Shown here: positions 12,109 to 21,271 of the stretch, piece after piece
Layout of the letters: every line of letters starts with the position of its first letter
Position numbering within the stretch: the stretch's first letter is position 1
From: Acanthamoeba lenticulata
Taxonomy: Eukaryota > Discosea > Longamoebia > Acanthamoebidae
Reading direction: 5' to 3'
NCBI GenBank assembly: GCA_002179805.1
Contig: NAVB01000016.1
Coordinates: 1 to 57,186 of the forward strand
DNA: 57,186 nucleotides
Notes under the pieces: generated by a model
What the model saw: only the letters and a program-made list of their open reading frames with translations
Told to the model about the DNA's origin: nothing
Databases searched by the model: none
Program-made: the position numbers and the translations under genes

Positions 12109-12305
12109 CGAAGCCCACAACACGATGGAAGTGCAACAAAACAAATAAAAAAAAAAAGCAGGGGGAAAGAAACAACCGAACAAGTCTGCGAAAGGAATCT
12201 TTATGCAGCTTTTGGGAGCAGCCAGTGTGTGACTGAAGTGTATGTCTGTTCCAGCTCTGCACCTAAGATATCGTCGCGTAACGGGACTGAGCGTAGTGGC
12301 TCACC

Positions 12306-12923
12306 TCACTTCTGGCTCCTCTCCCCACTGATGGGAACGTTAGAGGAGGTTGAGGAGGAGGAAGAGGTCGAAGGAGTGATGGAGGTGGTCTCCTGGCCAC
12401 CGCCAGTTTTGATGTCGATCGTTTGCCTCTTCACAGACTCGGCCGGCTTGGGGATGAGCACCTCGAGCACGCCGTCCTTGTAGTTGGCCTGGATCTGTCC
12501 GGCCTCGACACCGCGAGGCAGCGGGAGCGTGCGGTAGAACGACCCCTCGAAGCGCTCCTTGCGCACCCAGTTCTCGCCCTTCTCCTTCTTGTGGGTGGAC
12601 TTCTGGCCCTCGAGCACGAGCCTGTTGTTGTCGATGCTCAGCTTGATGTCATCCTTGTTGCAGCCGGGAAGCTCAGCGTGGAGGATGAGGTTGTTGTCGG
12701 TCTCGCGCACGTCCATGCGAGGGTGCCACTGGGTCAGCTGTCCGGCGCCTGTGCCCTGCGTGCCCACGGCGCGCTCGGGGCTTGTGCCAGTGGTTCCACC
12801 GGTGAGGAGGAGAGGAACGTCGGCCGTGATGTCACCGCCCGTGACGAAGCCCATCAGGCGGTCCATTTGCCTCTGCATGTCGCGCAGGTCCGACCAGGGA
12901 TCAGTGTAGCCGAAGAGAGACAT
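12306..12923 (-). CDS. Small heat-shock protein with alpha-crystallin domain
   Basis: 205 residues, no intron, as expected for an inducible heat-shock gene. The start is the ATG at 12921-12923 (MSLFGYTDPWSDLRDMQRQM), and the frame upstream is leader. The alpha-crystallin domain covers about residues 75-170: HPRMDVRETDNNLILHAELP, then CNKDDIKLSIDNNRLVLEGQ, then RKERFEGSFYRTLPLPRGVE and ANYKDGVLEVLIPKP. The final IPKP carries the conserved beta-10-region LxxxxP/IPI-like element. The tail is Ser/Thr-rich. The family forms ATP-independent chaperone oligomers that hold unfolding proteins. It is probably stress-induced. A TATA-like element lies about 95 nt upstream, but I could not find a canonical heat-shock element. 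Confidence 0.95.
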   Translation of the reverse strand: MSLFGYTDPWSDLRDMQRQMDRLMGFVTGGDITADVPLLLTGGTTGTSPERAVGTQGTGAGQLTQWHPRMDVRETDNNLILHAELPGCNKDDIKLSIDNNRLVLEGQKSTHKKEKGENWVRKERFEGSFYRTLPLPRGVEAGQIQANYKDGVLEVLIPKPAESVKRQTIDIKTGGGQETTSITPSTSSSSSTSSNVPISGERSQK

Positions 12924-13017
12924 TGTGTTGCTAGAGTTGTGGTTGTTGGTTAGAGAGGTTCTCACTTGTGTGGCTGTTGTGTGTGTTGTGGTGTGCAAGG
13001 AGGCTGGTGGGCGGCCT

Positions 13018-13025
13018 CATATATG
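13018..13025 (-). promoter_or_regulatory. TATA-like element of the small heat-shock gene
   Basis: CATATATG lies about 95 nt upstream of the Hsp20 ATG in a GC-rich flank, a plausible distance for a 5' leader of about 60 nt. No canonical nGAAnnTTCn array was seen beyond it. Confidence 0.5.
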
Positions 13026-13312
13026 AGCGGTGGGCTGAAAGTTGGGATGAATGTCGGAGGCAGGTAGCCGGCCGAGCAGAGCAGTGATGGCGAAGTTGTG
13101 TCGATTGAGGAAATTGAGGAAGGATATTGTCATTGTCCTTGTCACTGTACAGGACGGCTCTGACCTTCTGGTGCTTCTCGGAGTGGTCCGCCACCGCCAG
13201 TCGACAACTCCACGAAAAAAGTGACAAAGCTGCCCTTTTGTTTAAAAATCAAAATTGCTTTCGGTCTGGCCAGTTTGTTGGAGAGTGCTCGCAGTTGAGG
13301 GGTTACTTCGAA

Positions 13313-13420
13313 GGACAGTAGATCCCGTGGTCGTGGGTTCGATTCCCACTCGCCAGACCATCCTCCTCCGTGTGGAGGAGGTTGCAACTGGCGGTAGCTC
13401 AGTTGGTAGAGCGCGTGACC
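13313..13420 (+). tRNA. Candidate circularly permuted tRNA-Tyr(GUA): 3' half precedes 5' half
   Basis: The 3' half comes first. It has the anticodon-loop region AGTAGATCCCG (13317-13327), variable loop TGGTC, a perfect T-arm (GTGGG-TTCGATT-CCCAC, 13333-13349), acceptor strand TCGCCAG (13350-13356), discriminator A13357, and then CCA. After a 27-30 nt spacer the 5' half follows: acceptor CTGGCGG (13388-13394), T8 A9, D-arm GCTC-AGTTGGTA-GAGC (13397-13412), G26. The two acceptor strands pair 7/7 (one G-U). C1-G72, A73 and GTA are the identity set of eukaryotic tRNA-Tyr. The internal B box (13336 onward) lies upstream of the A box (13395-13406), the reverse of a normal tRNA gene. The junction is not fixed. 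Joining G13415 to G13313 gives a perfect CGGGA/TCCCG anticodon stem, but leaves A instead of the usual U at position 33. Two decayed tandem tRNA-Tyr copies are the alternative. Confidence 0.55.
13362..13381 (+). other. 8-bp hairpin in the spacer between the tRNA halves
   Basis: CCTCCTCC (13362-13369) and GGAGGAGG (13374-13381) are perfect inverted repeats around a GTGT loop. In a permuted precursor this hairpin would sit on top of the acceptor stem, between the 3'-end and 5'-end processing sites. Confidence 0.8.
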
Positions 13421-13447
13421 TAAGTCCCCTGACCATGTCACTCCCTC

Positions 13448-13451
13448 TTTT
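13448..13451 (+). terminator. Pol III-type T4 terminator after the tRNA 5' half
   Basis: TTTT occurs 28-35 nt downstream of the 5' half and is the first T4 run after it, consistent with one Pol III transcript covering both halves in the permuted order. A T4 run can occur by chance, so this is weak support alone. Confidence 0.45.
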
Positions 13452-13514
13452 GCTGAATCGCATAAAGGTTTGAAAAAGAAGTCAGGTGGTACAAACAACC
13501 ACAACACACGCTAC

Positions 13515-15449
13515 TCAGCACGTGATGGTCGTGGTGGCAAGCATCCGCAAAAAGGGGCCCACGCTGAGAGGGCCAAGAACGTGCGCGCACACGTCCTGCA
13601 TACAAGACGTGAGCAAGCAGGAACCAAACGCATGCATGCACACATTGAAAAACGCACCTCGACCCAATTCCCCAACTCGATGTGCGCCTGTGGCGTCGTG
13701 CGCCATCGGCCAAGCTGTTGCTTGAGCTCGTGTGCATGTTGTTCCAAGCGCTGAGCCAGCTCTTTGTTGTCAAGACAGAGCGCGAGGGGCTGGCCAGCCT
13801 CTTGGTCCTCCACCGCAACACGTCCCAGCTCCCAGGGCTCTACGGACTCGCTCCACCAGCGCTGCGCCTCGTCCAAGCGCTCGACCAGCCCGTCCACCCA
13901 AGGGTCGAGTTCAAAGTGCGCGTAGCGCGTTCGGACAAGCTCGGCTATGAAGCGCGAGCCCGCCGCAGCGGCGCCGGAAGCCTCTGAGAAAGGCAAGGCC
14001 AGGTCGTTTGTGATGGCCCGGACGTAGGCGGCGAGTGCCTTGATCCGAACATCGGTCGGCCACTCGGGCTGGACCGGAAGCGGATGCCGCAGGAGGACCT
14101 CGCGCATCGCGACCTCGTCCGACTCGGTGTGGACGCTCACGGAGACGCTGAGCTCATCGCCCACGACGGTCACCTCGTGGAACCAATAGGGCGGCAAATA
14201 CAGCACGTCCCCGGGGTGCAGGACAACCTCGTAGGGCCGCTGCTTGTGGTGTTCTGCCACACACGCCGCGTCGCCGTCAGCCGAGACGTTGTGCCATCAC
14301 AGAAGCCATTGTCAAATCAAACACCCAGAGCTGCGCATGCGGTACCCGGGAATGCAGCCGAGGCGTTGACCCCGAGCTCGGCCAACGTGTCAAGATCGAC
14401 CTGCGACATGCGATGGGACGGGTGCAGGCGAGGGAACAGGTAGAGGTACGGCCACTGCTCTGGCGCGTACAACCGAAACCGCTTGTGCCCTGTGTAGGGC
14501 CGACTCAACGACGTTAGACTCGCCCCGAGTGTTACGCCAGCCCGCTGAGCCGCGCACCGTGCACCTGCACGTAGAAGTTGTGAAGGAGGTCGTAGTGCAC
14601 GGGTGTGCGGACGAGGGGCCCGCCCATCCACACGTTGGTCTCCCACACCTTGCGCCACGGCACGGTCAGAAACGACCTGCAGGTTGACGCACCTGTGTGA
14701 GCGCCATTTCAGCAGGGGACGGCGGTCGATCACGCACGTGTCGCCCACGTCGGCCTGCAAGGTGGCCGGCAAGCCATCCAGGTGGCTGAAGAAATAGGCA
14801 AACTTGGTCTGCTGCCCCGTAGGTCCCGGGACGTCGGCTTTGTTGTTCCGTAGCGAGAGGGCTATGAACTCGTCTGCCGGCATCATCTCCTCCTAGGAGC
14901 GTGTATCAAGAGCTGCATTGATCACCTTCATCGGTCTTTCTTGGGTGAGGCGACACGTACACCCCATGGCCGGTGCCACTGCAGATCGGGAAGCGCGCCA
15001 AAGGGCTGCACGATGCTGTGCATGCGCACCGTCGGCAGCTTGCTCACGTGGACCCGCAGGGGGCCGTCGGCGCCCAGGGCCGAGGCAAAGTGCGGTCCGC
15101 TGGTGGACCACTTGCGCATGGCCGGCCACGCGTGCACCGGCGAATTGCGGACCAGGCGCGGGACGCCCTGCGCAATGCACGCTGCAGCAAAGGTCGTCAC
15201 ATCGCCCTGCTCGCCGTTGTGGTTTGCCAGAGTCCACGCGTCGATGGCAACGGCGTGCGGAACGGTCAGGTCCTTCTCCTGCTGGAACTCGTCGGCTGCC
15301 CGTCGGGCGAGTTGGCGTTGCCGCAAGGCGGAGACGAACGCAGAGGTTGGCTCCACATCCGCAGCACTGTGAAAGTCCATGACGGGCCACAAGGCGACCA
15401 GCATCGCCAGGGACGGCAAGAGAACGAATGCCCACCAGCTCCAGCGCAT
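13515..15449 (-). CDS. Membrane-anchored JmjC/cupin-8 domain protein (putative 2-oxoglutarate oxygenase)
   Basis: The start (15447-15449) gives MRWSWWAFVLLPSLAMLVAL, a signal anchor at the very N-terminus. JmjC-typical features follow: PRLVRNSPVHAWPAMRKW, VGDT joined across a roughly 61-nt intron to SFLTVPWRKVWETNVWMGG, PVHYDLLHNFYVQ (the iron-binding HxD), GHKRFRLYAPEQWPYLYLFP, and EVVLHPGDVLYLPPYWFHEV with the distal iron-binding His. The C-terminal part is helical and ends in VGPFLRML near the stop (13515). At least five GT-AG introns are needed. The closest architecture is the JMJD7/HSPBAP1-like cupin-8 group of protein hydroxylases. With a signal anchor the domain would face the ER/Golgi lumen or outside, unlike nuclear demethylases. 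It diverges from NPL4 with about 225 nt between starts. Confidence 0.8.
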
Positions 15450-15673
15450 ACTGCTTGTCACTTTCGTCTGTTGTGTTCTGCTTTGTACCCGCCATTATTA
15501 AAAATTTTGTTTTTTTCTTGCCAGAAAAGAAAGGGAGAACGAAAAGAAACTGAACAGAAACTCCACGTCATCCCCACCCAGCGACGCAGTCGATTGAGCG
15601 GTCGATACGCGTCAACTATTCGCAAGATCGCGCTACCTGCACGCCCCAAGAGAACAGTTTGAGGTTGTTAACG

Positions 15674-17669
15674 ATGCAAGGAGAACCACTGGTACGTGTC
15701 GGCACCATTGTAAAGCTGATTGGTCTGTGTCTGCTCGCGCTTACGACCAGCAACCGGGAACTGCAGATCGTGCGCTTGGTCTCCAAAGATGGGACAGAGC
15801 GCTATGAGTTGAAGCCCACAGACACCATCAATAACCTCAAGAAAAAGGTACCCGCCCTGCCCGCCCAATCTGCAACATCAATCAAGACCCTCACCCACTT
15901 GCGATCTTCTCTTAGATCCAGGACAAGACGCTCATTTCCATGAACAACCAAACGCTCAGCCTTGACCGGCCTGGCAAGGAAGTGCTGGCCGACGGCACTC
16001 GCACACTGGCCTCTCTCGGCATCCGACACGGACAAATGGTCTTCCTCTCCTACACGGGCGAGCGGCCCCTTGGCGAAGACCCCAAGTACGATGCGTGGCC
16101 GGCACACTCGACTGCATGGTGTGCTCTCTGCGATGTGTTGGTTATTGACGAGCGCGTGGTGAGCAGGAAGCTAAGGAATATCAAGAAGAAGTGGGATCTC
16201 AAGTCACTCAACGAGCACCTCGAGAGCCAGGGCCTCGTCTTCAAGGCTCAGGTACAGCGCCTGGCCAGCAGAACACTCGCGCGCGCTCTTCCGTTTTGAT
16301 CAAGGACGCTGCGGCTTACCATCGCTTCATCACGGCACATGCAGGAAACGACCCACTGTCAGACGGCGTCGCTGGACTTTGCCTCATGTGACAAGTTCCA
16401 GCAGTATCCACGAGAGTTTGGCTTCATTAAACGACGTGAGGGTCACCTCTACGGCAAGTTTCTCGAGGACGGCAACGTCACTGGTACTTAACACTTCCTC
16501 CTTATTCTATTTTATATAATTTTATTATTTATTTAATGTTTTTCTTTTTTTAAAAAAAAAAGCTAACGCGAGCGCATTATAAATAGTGGAGTACATTTAC
16601 GAGCCGCCACAAGAGCACAGCCCGACGGGCGCGGTGGTGCTGGACGACCCGGCCGAGGCCAAGCTGGTGGAGACCATCGCTACTTCCCTCGGCGTGGAAA
16701 AGGTGCGTGTGGTCGCGATGCCACGCGTGGAATAGAGCAAGCGGACTGCCGCGAACGACTCGCTCACGTGATCATCTGGAACGCGTAGGTGGGGTGCGTC
16801 TTCACTGTGCCGCCCACGGACGAGCGCGACTACATCATGTCGTCGTTCGAGATTGTTCGCGCCGCCCAGCAGCACGCCGACGCCATCAAGCGCTACGGCG
16901 ATGCTGGCAAGTCGTTCATCACCGTCAAAGTCTCCAGTACGTTTGTCCTCTCTCCCTATCTCTGCCACAAGACACGACACGATACACGTGCGCGCCACTG
17001 ACGACAGGCCTCCGGTGTGCAGCGGACGAGGAGGGGCAGGTGCACTTTGAGGCCTTCCAGACGACGGATCAGGTGGTGAAGCTCGTGCAGAACGACCTCT
17101 TGTGGCCAGCGCGCGACCCCAAGGTCGTCATAGCCAAGCAGGAGGTGGCCATGGCGCGCCAGGGCGCCGGGCGCAAGGACTCGAACGAGCTCGACCCCGA
17201 CGTCCTCATCAAACCCGTACACCCCCCCCCGCGTGCGTGTGTCTCGTGTCGTGCGGCCACCAACACGCGCGCATGTGCCGTGTTGTGCCGCAGATCGCAG
17301 TGGTGAACCACACGGGGGCGCTGTCGACCAACTTTGAAATCGAGAACCGGGCGGAGCACCCGCAGAACTTGGCCGCCCTCAAGCGGCACCTGCTCCAGTA
17401 CAAGGGCAAGCCCTTCCTGCTGGCCGTCACCGACTTCCACTTCATCCGCTACCTGGGCCGCGAGCACCTCTCGCCCGAGACCGACATCCCGGCCCTCTGC
17501 GAGGCCGTCAAGTGCGTTCCTCGCATTCCTTCCACACGCCGACGTCAAAGCAACTTGTCTCTGACGCGGTTTGTTGTCATGATTGTGACACGCGCACACC
17601 AGGTCGGGCGACAGCGACGCGCTCGAGGGGTTCAAGTTCCTCATCGACTCCATTGCTGGTCTCGGGTGA
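15674..17669 (+). CDS. NPL4: NPL4-like adaptor of CDC48/p97 (plant-type, without the NPL4 zinc finger)
   Basis: Exon 1 (15674-15691, MQGEPL) joins at 15768 to IVRLVSKDGTERYELKPTDT, giving the N-terminal ubiquitin-like/UBX-like domain, then IQDKTLISMNNQTLSL. The MPN-like core follows: QETTHCQTASLDFASCDKFQ, FIKRREGHLYGKFLEDGNVT, VEYIYEPPQEH, LGVEKVGCVFTVPPTDERDY, EGQVHFEAFQTTDQVVKLV. The end is FEIENRAEHPQNLAALKRHL, FLLAVTDFHFIRYLGRE and ALEGFKFLIDSIAGLG, with the stop at 17667-17669. The order and the HC..F/D block match plant NPL4, which also lacks the animal/yeast zf-NPL4 module and the C-terminal NZF. With UFD1 it recruits p97/CDC48 to ubiquitinated substrates (ERAD, ribosome quality control). 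About ten exons, with junctions set by phase. Some middle boundaries (16085-16330) are uncertain. Confidence 0.9.
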
Positions 17670-18324
17670 GCCCAAAGGAGGCCACAAACGTTTGTAAATG
17701 CAGTTACTTTTCGCGCCACGAAGCTCGCCAAAGGCGCCTGGAATTGAGGTCGAACGGAAGAGCTCTTCGGTGTGTTGGTTGTCCTGCTCGAGGGGGTGTT
17801 GAGGCACGGACGGTTCTGCCCCGCTGAGCGGCATGAGGCCCTGCTTGAGGATATCAATCCGGCTGTCAGGTCATCATCAGCGGCATGAGGCCCTGCTTGC
17901 GGAAACAGTTCTGAAAGGTTGTGGGAAAGGACGAACCTCCTGTCAGGTCATCAGCAGCAATTTCCAAAGGAAGTTACACAGAGTTGTTCGGCCCACACAC
18001 GTGCCTGTGTTCTGCTTTGTTCCTTCTTCTCTGCCTGGTCCAACACCAAGGTCCCTGTGTGGGGAGAAAAAAGGGCAGAAATAGAGGTTTTGTGGGATTT
18101 ACTCAGAAATTGCAAATATTCATTATCATTACCTAATATGTACATACAACTCGTAGTTAAAATCAAAGTATTTGAAAAGTTAACAAATAAAAAGGAATTA
18201 CACAAGACGATGATAGCTCCGCCTCTGCGCAGACTAGTCGAGGGTTTGTGTGTCCGGGCTGGTGGTTGGGGTGGGTTGAGTTGCTGCTCTCGCCGCGCTA
18301 CACGGGGGCTGGGGGGCCGCCTTC
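17670..18324. other. Convergent 3' flanks, about 650 nt
   Basis: This lies between the NPL4 stop and the stop of the Gln-rich gene. It contains a short imperfect duplication (17827-17899) and an AT-rich stretch at 18090-18200. A 227-codon plus-strand frame starting at 17919 is mostly antisense to the Gln-rich gene and has no recognisable protein character. Confidence 0.5.
17827..17899 (+). repeat. 21-bp direct repeat, two copies 52 bp apart
   Basis: AGCGGCATGAGGCCCTGCTT is identical at 17827 and 17879 (21 bp including the next G). A related CTGTCAGGTCATCA motif occurs at about 17863 and 17940. No flanking duplications or transposon ends are seen. It is probably a local duplication in a 3' flank. 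Confidence 0.7.
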
Positions 18325-19938
18325 TTAGAAGTACAGGGAGGTGGCCGGCGACGAGACGGACGGAGACGAGAGCGACGCCGACAGGGGCGAAGCCACGCCG
18401 CGCTGCTCGCTCCACTCGAGGAACTGCGCGAGGAAGTCGTTGGCCTGGTCCTCCTCGACGGCGAACGACGGGTGGACCACACGCTGACCGCTGGCGCCGG
18501 GCTGCTGCTGGACGACCGCGGCGGCGGCCTCCTCGAGGCCCGCGGGCACGTAGCCGTGCTGCGCCATGGCGGGGAGGCCCGAGCCGAGCTCCGACGGCGT
18601 GACGGGCGTCACATGGCAGTCCGGGCAGCTGCAGCTTCGGTGCTGCTGCTGCTGCTGCGGGCTCGCGTAGCCCCCAACCTGGTGGTGCTGAAGGTGCTGC
18701 TGCTGGTGGTGCTGCTGGACGGGGGCCACGGGCGACTGGCTCCGCTGGAGTACGTGCTGGGGCGGGGCCGGCACGGCAAAGACCGGGGCGGCCTGCTGCG
18801 GTTGCTGCTGCTCGACGAGGGACTGCTGCTGCTGCTCGAGCAGGGCCGACGGGTTGAAGTCGATGGCAGCGGCCGCGGCCGCGGCGTCCTCGGGGAAGGC
18901 CTCGAGGAAGGCCGAGCTAACAAAGTCCTCGAAGTCGGGCAGGTCGGTCAGCGGCGTCGTGGGCTGCTGGCTGGCGCTCGTCATCGTCGTCGACGACGGG
19001 GTGTACACAAGGTGCTGCTGCTGCTGGTGCTGGGCCTGAGGCGGCAGCATCATGGAGGTCGGCTGGGCCGAGGCGTAGACGGGCTGGGCCTGGGGCTGGG
19101 CAAAGGTCGGCTGTGGCTGGGCGTACACCTGCTGGGTCTGGGGCGAGTGCTCGTCGACCGAGAAGGAGGCCAGCGGGGCCGGCTCGAGGAAGACCGGGCC
19201 CTCCATGCAGAAGGACGAGGTCGGGCTGATGTCGGCGCCGAACCCGGTCGCGTTGGACATCGCATCAAAGTCGCAGCTGGCCCGAGCGTAGGCCGGGCCG
19301 CTCGCACTACCGCCACCGCCGAGGTGGGGCTGGTAGCCAGCGAAGCTGCCGTGGTGGCTGTAGTGGGCGCCGAGGCCGAGGCCAGGGCCCATGGCCGACA
19401 TGTCGAGGCTGGCGCGCATGGCATCAAAGGCGGCTGTGTTGGCACGGAGGGCGCCAAAGTCGACGCTGCGGCTACGCATGTGGTGGGCGTGGCCCATGGC
19501 CGACATGTCGAGGCTGCCCCGCATGGCGTCGTATTCGTTGCTGGCCAGGCGCATGGCCGTGAGGTCGACGCTGCCGCGCATCATCATCGAGGCCGACATG
19601 TCGATAGAGCCCGACGGGGTGCTGTTCTGCGAGTCGATGGAGCCCAGCGAAGACGAGGACGAAAGCGAAGCCGTAGAACCGGGCGACGAGGCCGAGAGGT
19701 CATCCTCGCTCCTCTTCTTCTTCTTGCTCGACGTCGAACGCTTGCTCTTGCGCTCCTGCCTCTTGCGCTTGCGCTTCTCCTTCTCGCGAGCGGCCAGGGT
19801 GTGGAGGTAGGCCTGGAGAGAACGGCGGTCGTTCTCGGCACCACCGCGGAGTACGTCGGCCAGGGTGACCTGCGGCTTCTCCTGAGGTGGGCACGTGATG
19901 GGCGACACCTGGTGCGAGGACGAAGTCGTGGCTTGCAT
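18325..19938 (-). CDS. Gln/Ser-rich nuclear-type protein with repeated xSxD motifs
   Basis: 537 residues, no intron, starting MQATTSSSHQ. I do not recognise the family. Residues about 50-78 form a strongly basic block (EKEKRKRKRQERKSKRS..SKKKKR), a likely nuclear localisation signal. Residues about 105-230 carry six spaced copies of a short motif: GSIDMSASM, GSVDLTAMR, GSLDMSAMG, RSVDFGALR, ASLDMSAMG and ASCDFDAMS, most preceded by Arg two residues before the Ser. The C-terminal half is Gln/Pro/Ala-rich with polyQ and polyA tracts, like transcriptional activation domains. CXXC-type cysteines occur in CSCPDC. A TATA box about 360 nt upstream implies a long leader. Inferred role: a transcription-associated or signalling scaffold, low certainty. 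The long opposite-strand open frame is a composition shadow. Confidence 0.8.
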   Translation of the reverse strand: MQATTSSSHQVSPITCPPQEKPQVTLADVLRGGAENDRRSLQAYLHTLAAREKEKRKRKRQERKSKRSTSSKKKKRSEDDLSASSPGSTASLSSSSSLGSIDSQNSTPSGSIDMSASMMMRGSVDLTAMRLASNEYDAMRGSLDMSAMGHAHHMRSRSVDFGALRANTAAFDAMRASLDMSAMGPGLGLGAHYSHHGSFAGYQPHLGGGGSASGPAYARASCDFDAMSNATGFGADISPTSSFCMEGPVFLEPAPLASFSVDEHSPQTQQVYAQPQPTFAQPQAQPVYASAQPTSMMLPPQAQHQQQQHLVYTPSSTTMTSASQQPTTPLTDLPDFEDFVSSAFLEAFPEDAAAAAAAIDFNPSALLEQQQQSLVEQQQPQQAAPVFAVPAPPQHVLQRSQSPVAPVQQHHQQQHLQHHQVGGYASPQQQQQHRSCSCPDCHVTPVTPSELGSGLPAMAQHGYVPAGLEEAAAAVVQQQPGASGQRVVHPSFAVEEDQANDFLAQFLEWSEQRGVASPLSASLSSPSVSSPATSLYF

Positions 19939-21271
19939 GGTATGTGTGTGTGTTGTAAAAAAAAGAACCGACTCTCTATCCGAAGCGGTACGGGATTAAA
20001 TCTTAATCTCTTACGCGCTGAAGGGTCTCCTCGTTATGCAGCTTCCTCTTGAAGGTAGTTTGTACGGTCAAGAAGTTGATTCTTGCTTTTCTTCTTCGCA
20101 AACTGGCTCGGGGCTTCGGGAAACACGACGACGGCGACGTTCACCAAGGACTCGAGAGAGAGTGTGAGAGAGAAAGAAGAATGCGCAAATACTAGCTGTG
20201 GGGAGACTAGCTCTTTGGTGTGCTGTGACGGAGAGGAGAGCACAGGCGAGTGACTGATAGAGAGACTGGTCGGATCGGGCTCGTCGCCGACCGAGGGTTT
20301 ATAAAGGCGGTGGTGGAGGGGAATTTTCAAGGGTCCGTGCTGCTGACGGCCAGCCAAAGCGCTTCAGCCAGCCCCACAAGGGCACACGTGTGATGGGCCT
20401 GGTTGATGGTCGCCCTCATCTCGCCGCGGCTCCTGTACTACGGGATCGCACCTGGGGGCAGCCGCGCGAACGTTGCACGTCGGGCAGCTCTCCAGTGGGG
20501 CAACGACCCAATCAATGTGACGCACACTTTGCGGCCTGTCGCGTGTGCTAGGTTGTGATCTCGCGCAGGTGGGCGACGAGGTCTACTCCGACGGCCACTC
20601 CCAACGGGCCCGTTGTCTGTGTCCTAACCCAATCACAAGGCGCGACGCACTTTAGATTCTACGGTACAAGCAAACAAGAAGAAAGTTGATATAGATTTTG
20701 GCTTGATAAGGTCTTTTCCCTGTGTGCTGTAAGCTAGCTCACTCACGTGAAATTACCTCGTGCTCGGCCTTAAATCGCCAGCCAATAAAAACCTTCCCCT
20801 GTAATACTCGCTTGAAATGATTGGCTCGCCGTTTGTTTGACTCCGAGTTTCCCTGCTTTCGCTGCGTGGTGCTTCCGGCGTTGCGCCTGGAAAGAGTGAC
20901 TCGGCAGCACGTGACCCTGATTGGGTCAATCATTCTAATAACGAATGTGCTTCTAAAACAGTTTCGGAAACCAATTACCGTCGACATGGTATTTAGCTTT
21001 TTGTTGCATTTCTCAAATCCTACAACATGATAAGTGAAATATGCCAAAGGGAACGGTTCCACCTAATTTCTTTGCAGAACGTGAATGACAAAACGAACAG
21101 TTGATTGTTGGTTGATTCGAAAACAACAAACCGGCGCTTCGCCACCAGCAAGCGCTCGCTGAATCACACTTGCCACTACTCCTCTTGTCTCACTCGCGTA
21201 GCGGAACGACCACGGCCACCCTGGAGGGAACTACCAACGAAGCCAGCAACCAAAGGACCAAACGTGCAACG
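19939..21271. other. Divergent intergenic region, about 1.3 kb
   Basis: It holds the promoters of the Gln-rich gene (-) and the MJ1316-Nudix gene (+). The Gln-rich side has a TATA box at about 20298. CACGTG-type boxes occur near 20384 and at about 20743. Several ATTGG/CCAAT boxes lie in 20500-20930. No convincing coding frame or RNA gene was found. Confidence 0.5.
20298..20306 (-). promoter_or_regulatory. TATA box of the Gln-rich gene
   Basis: CTTTATAAA on the minus strand, in GC-rich surroundings and about 360 nt before the ATG. It implies a leader of roughly 330 nt, or a 5' UTR intron. Confidence 0.55.

Noticed and set aside
13117..13126. Second U12-like 5' splice site (ATATCCTTCC, minus strand)
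   Set aside because: It lies in the Hsp20 upstream flank with no coding frame on either side and no matching branch point/AC end.
12931..13227. 98-codon minus-strand open frame upstream of Hsp20
   Set aside because: It overlaps the TATA-like element and promoter, in a different frame from Hsp20, with low-complexity His/Ser/Thr sequence.
12924..13240. Heat-shock elements upstream of the small Hsp gene
   Set aside because: Pairs of GAA or TTC triplets occur, but with 9-nt spacing and not the 5/10-nt phasing of a heat-shock element.
13264..13360. Conventional tRNA reading from GGTCTGGC to GCCAGACC
   Set aside because: The acceptor would pair, but there is no D-arm and there are about 20 extra nucleotides before the anticodon arm. 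The downstream segment supplies a perfect acceptor and D-arm instead.
17919..18602. 227-codon plus-strand open frame
   Set aside because: Its second half is antisense to the Gln-rich gene (Arg/Pro/Thr-rich) and its first half has no recognisable sequence.
18472..20052. 526-codon plus-strand open frame
   Set aside because: It is fully antisense to the Gln-rich gene. Its Leu/Arg/Gly-rich composition is what CAG/CTG-rich codons give in reverse, and no domain is visible.
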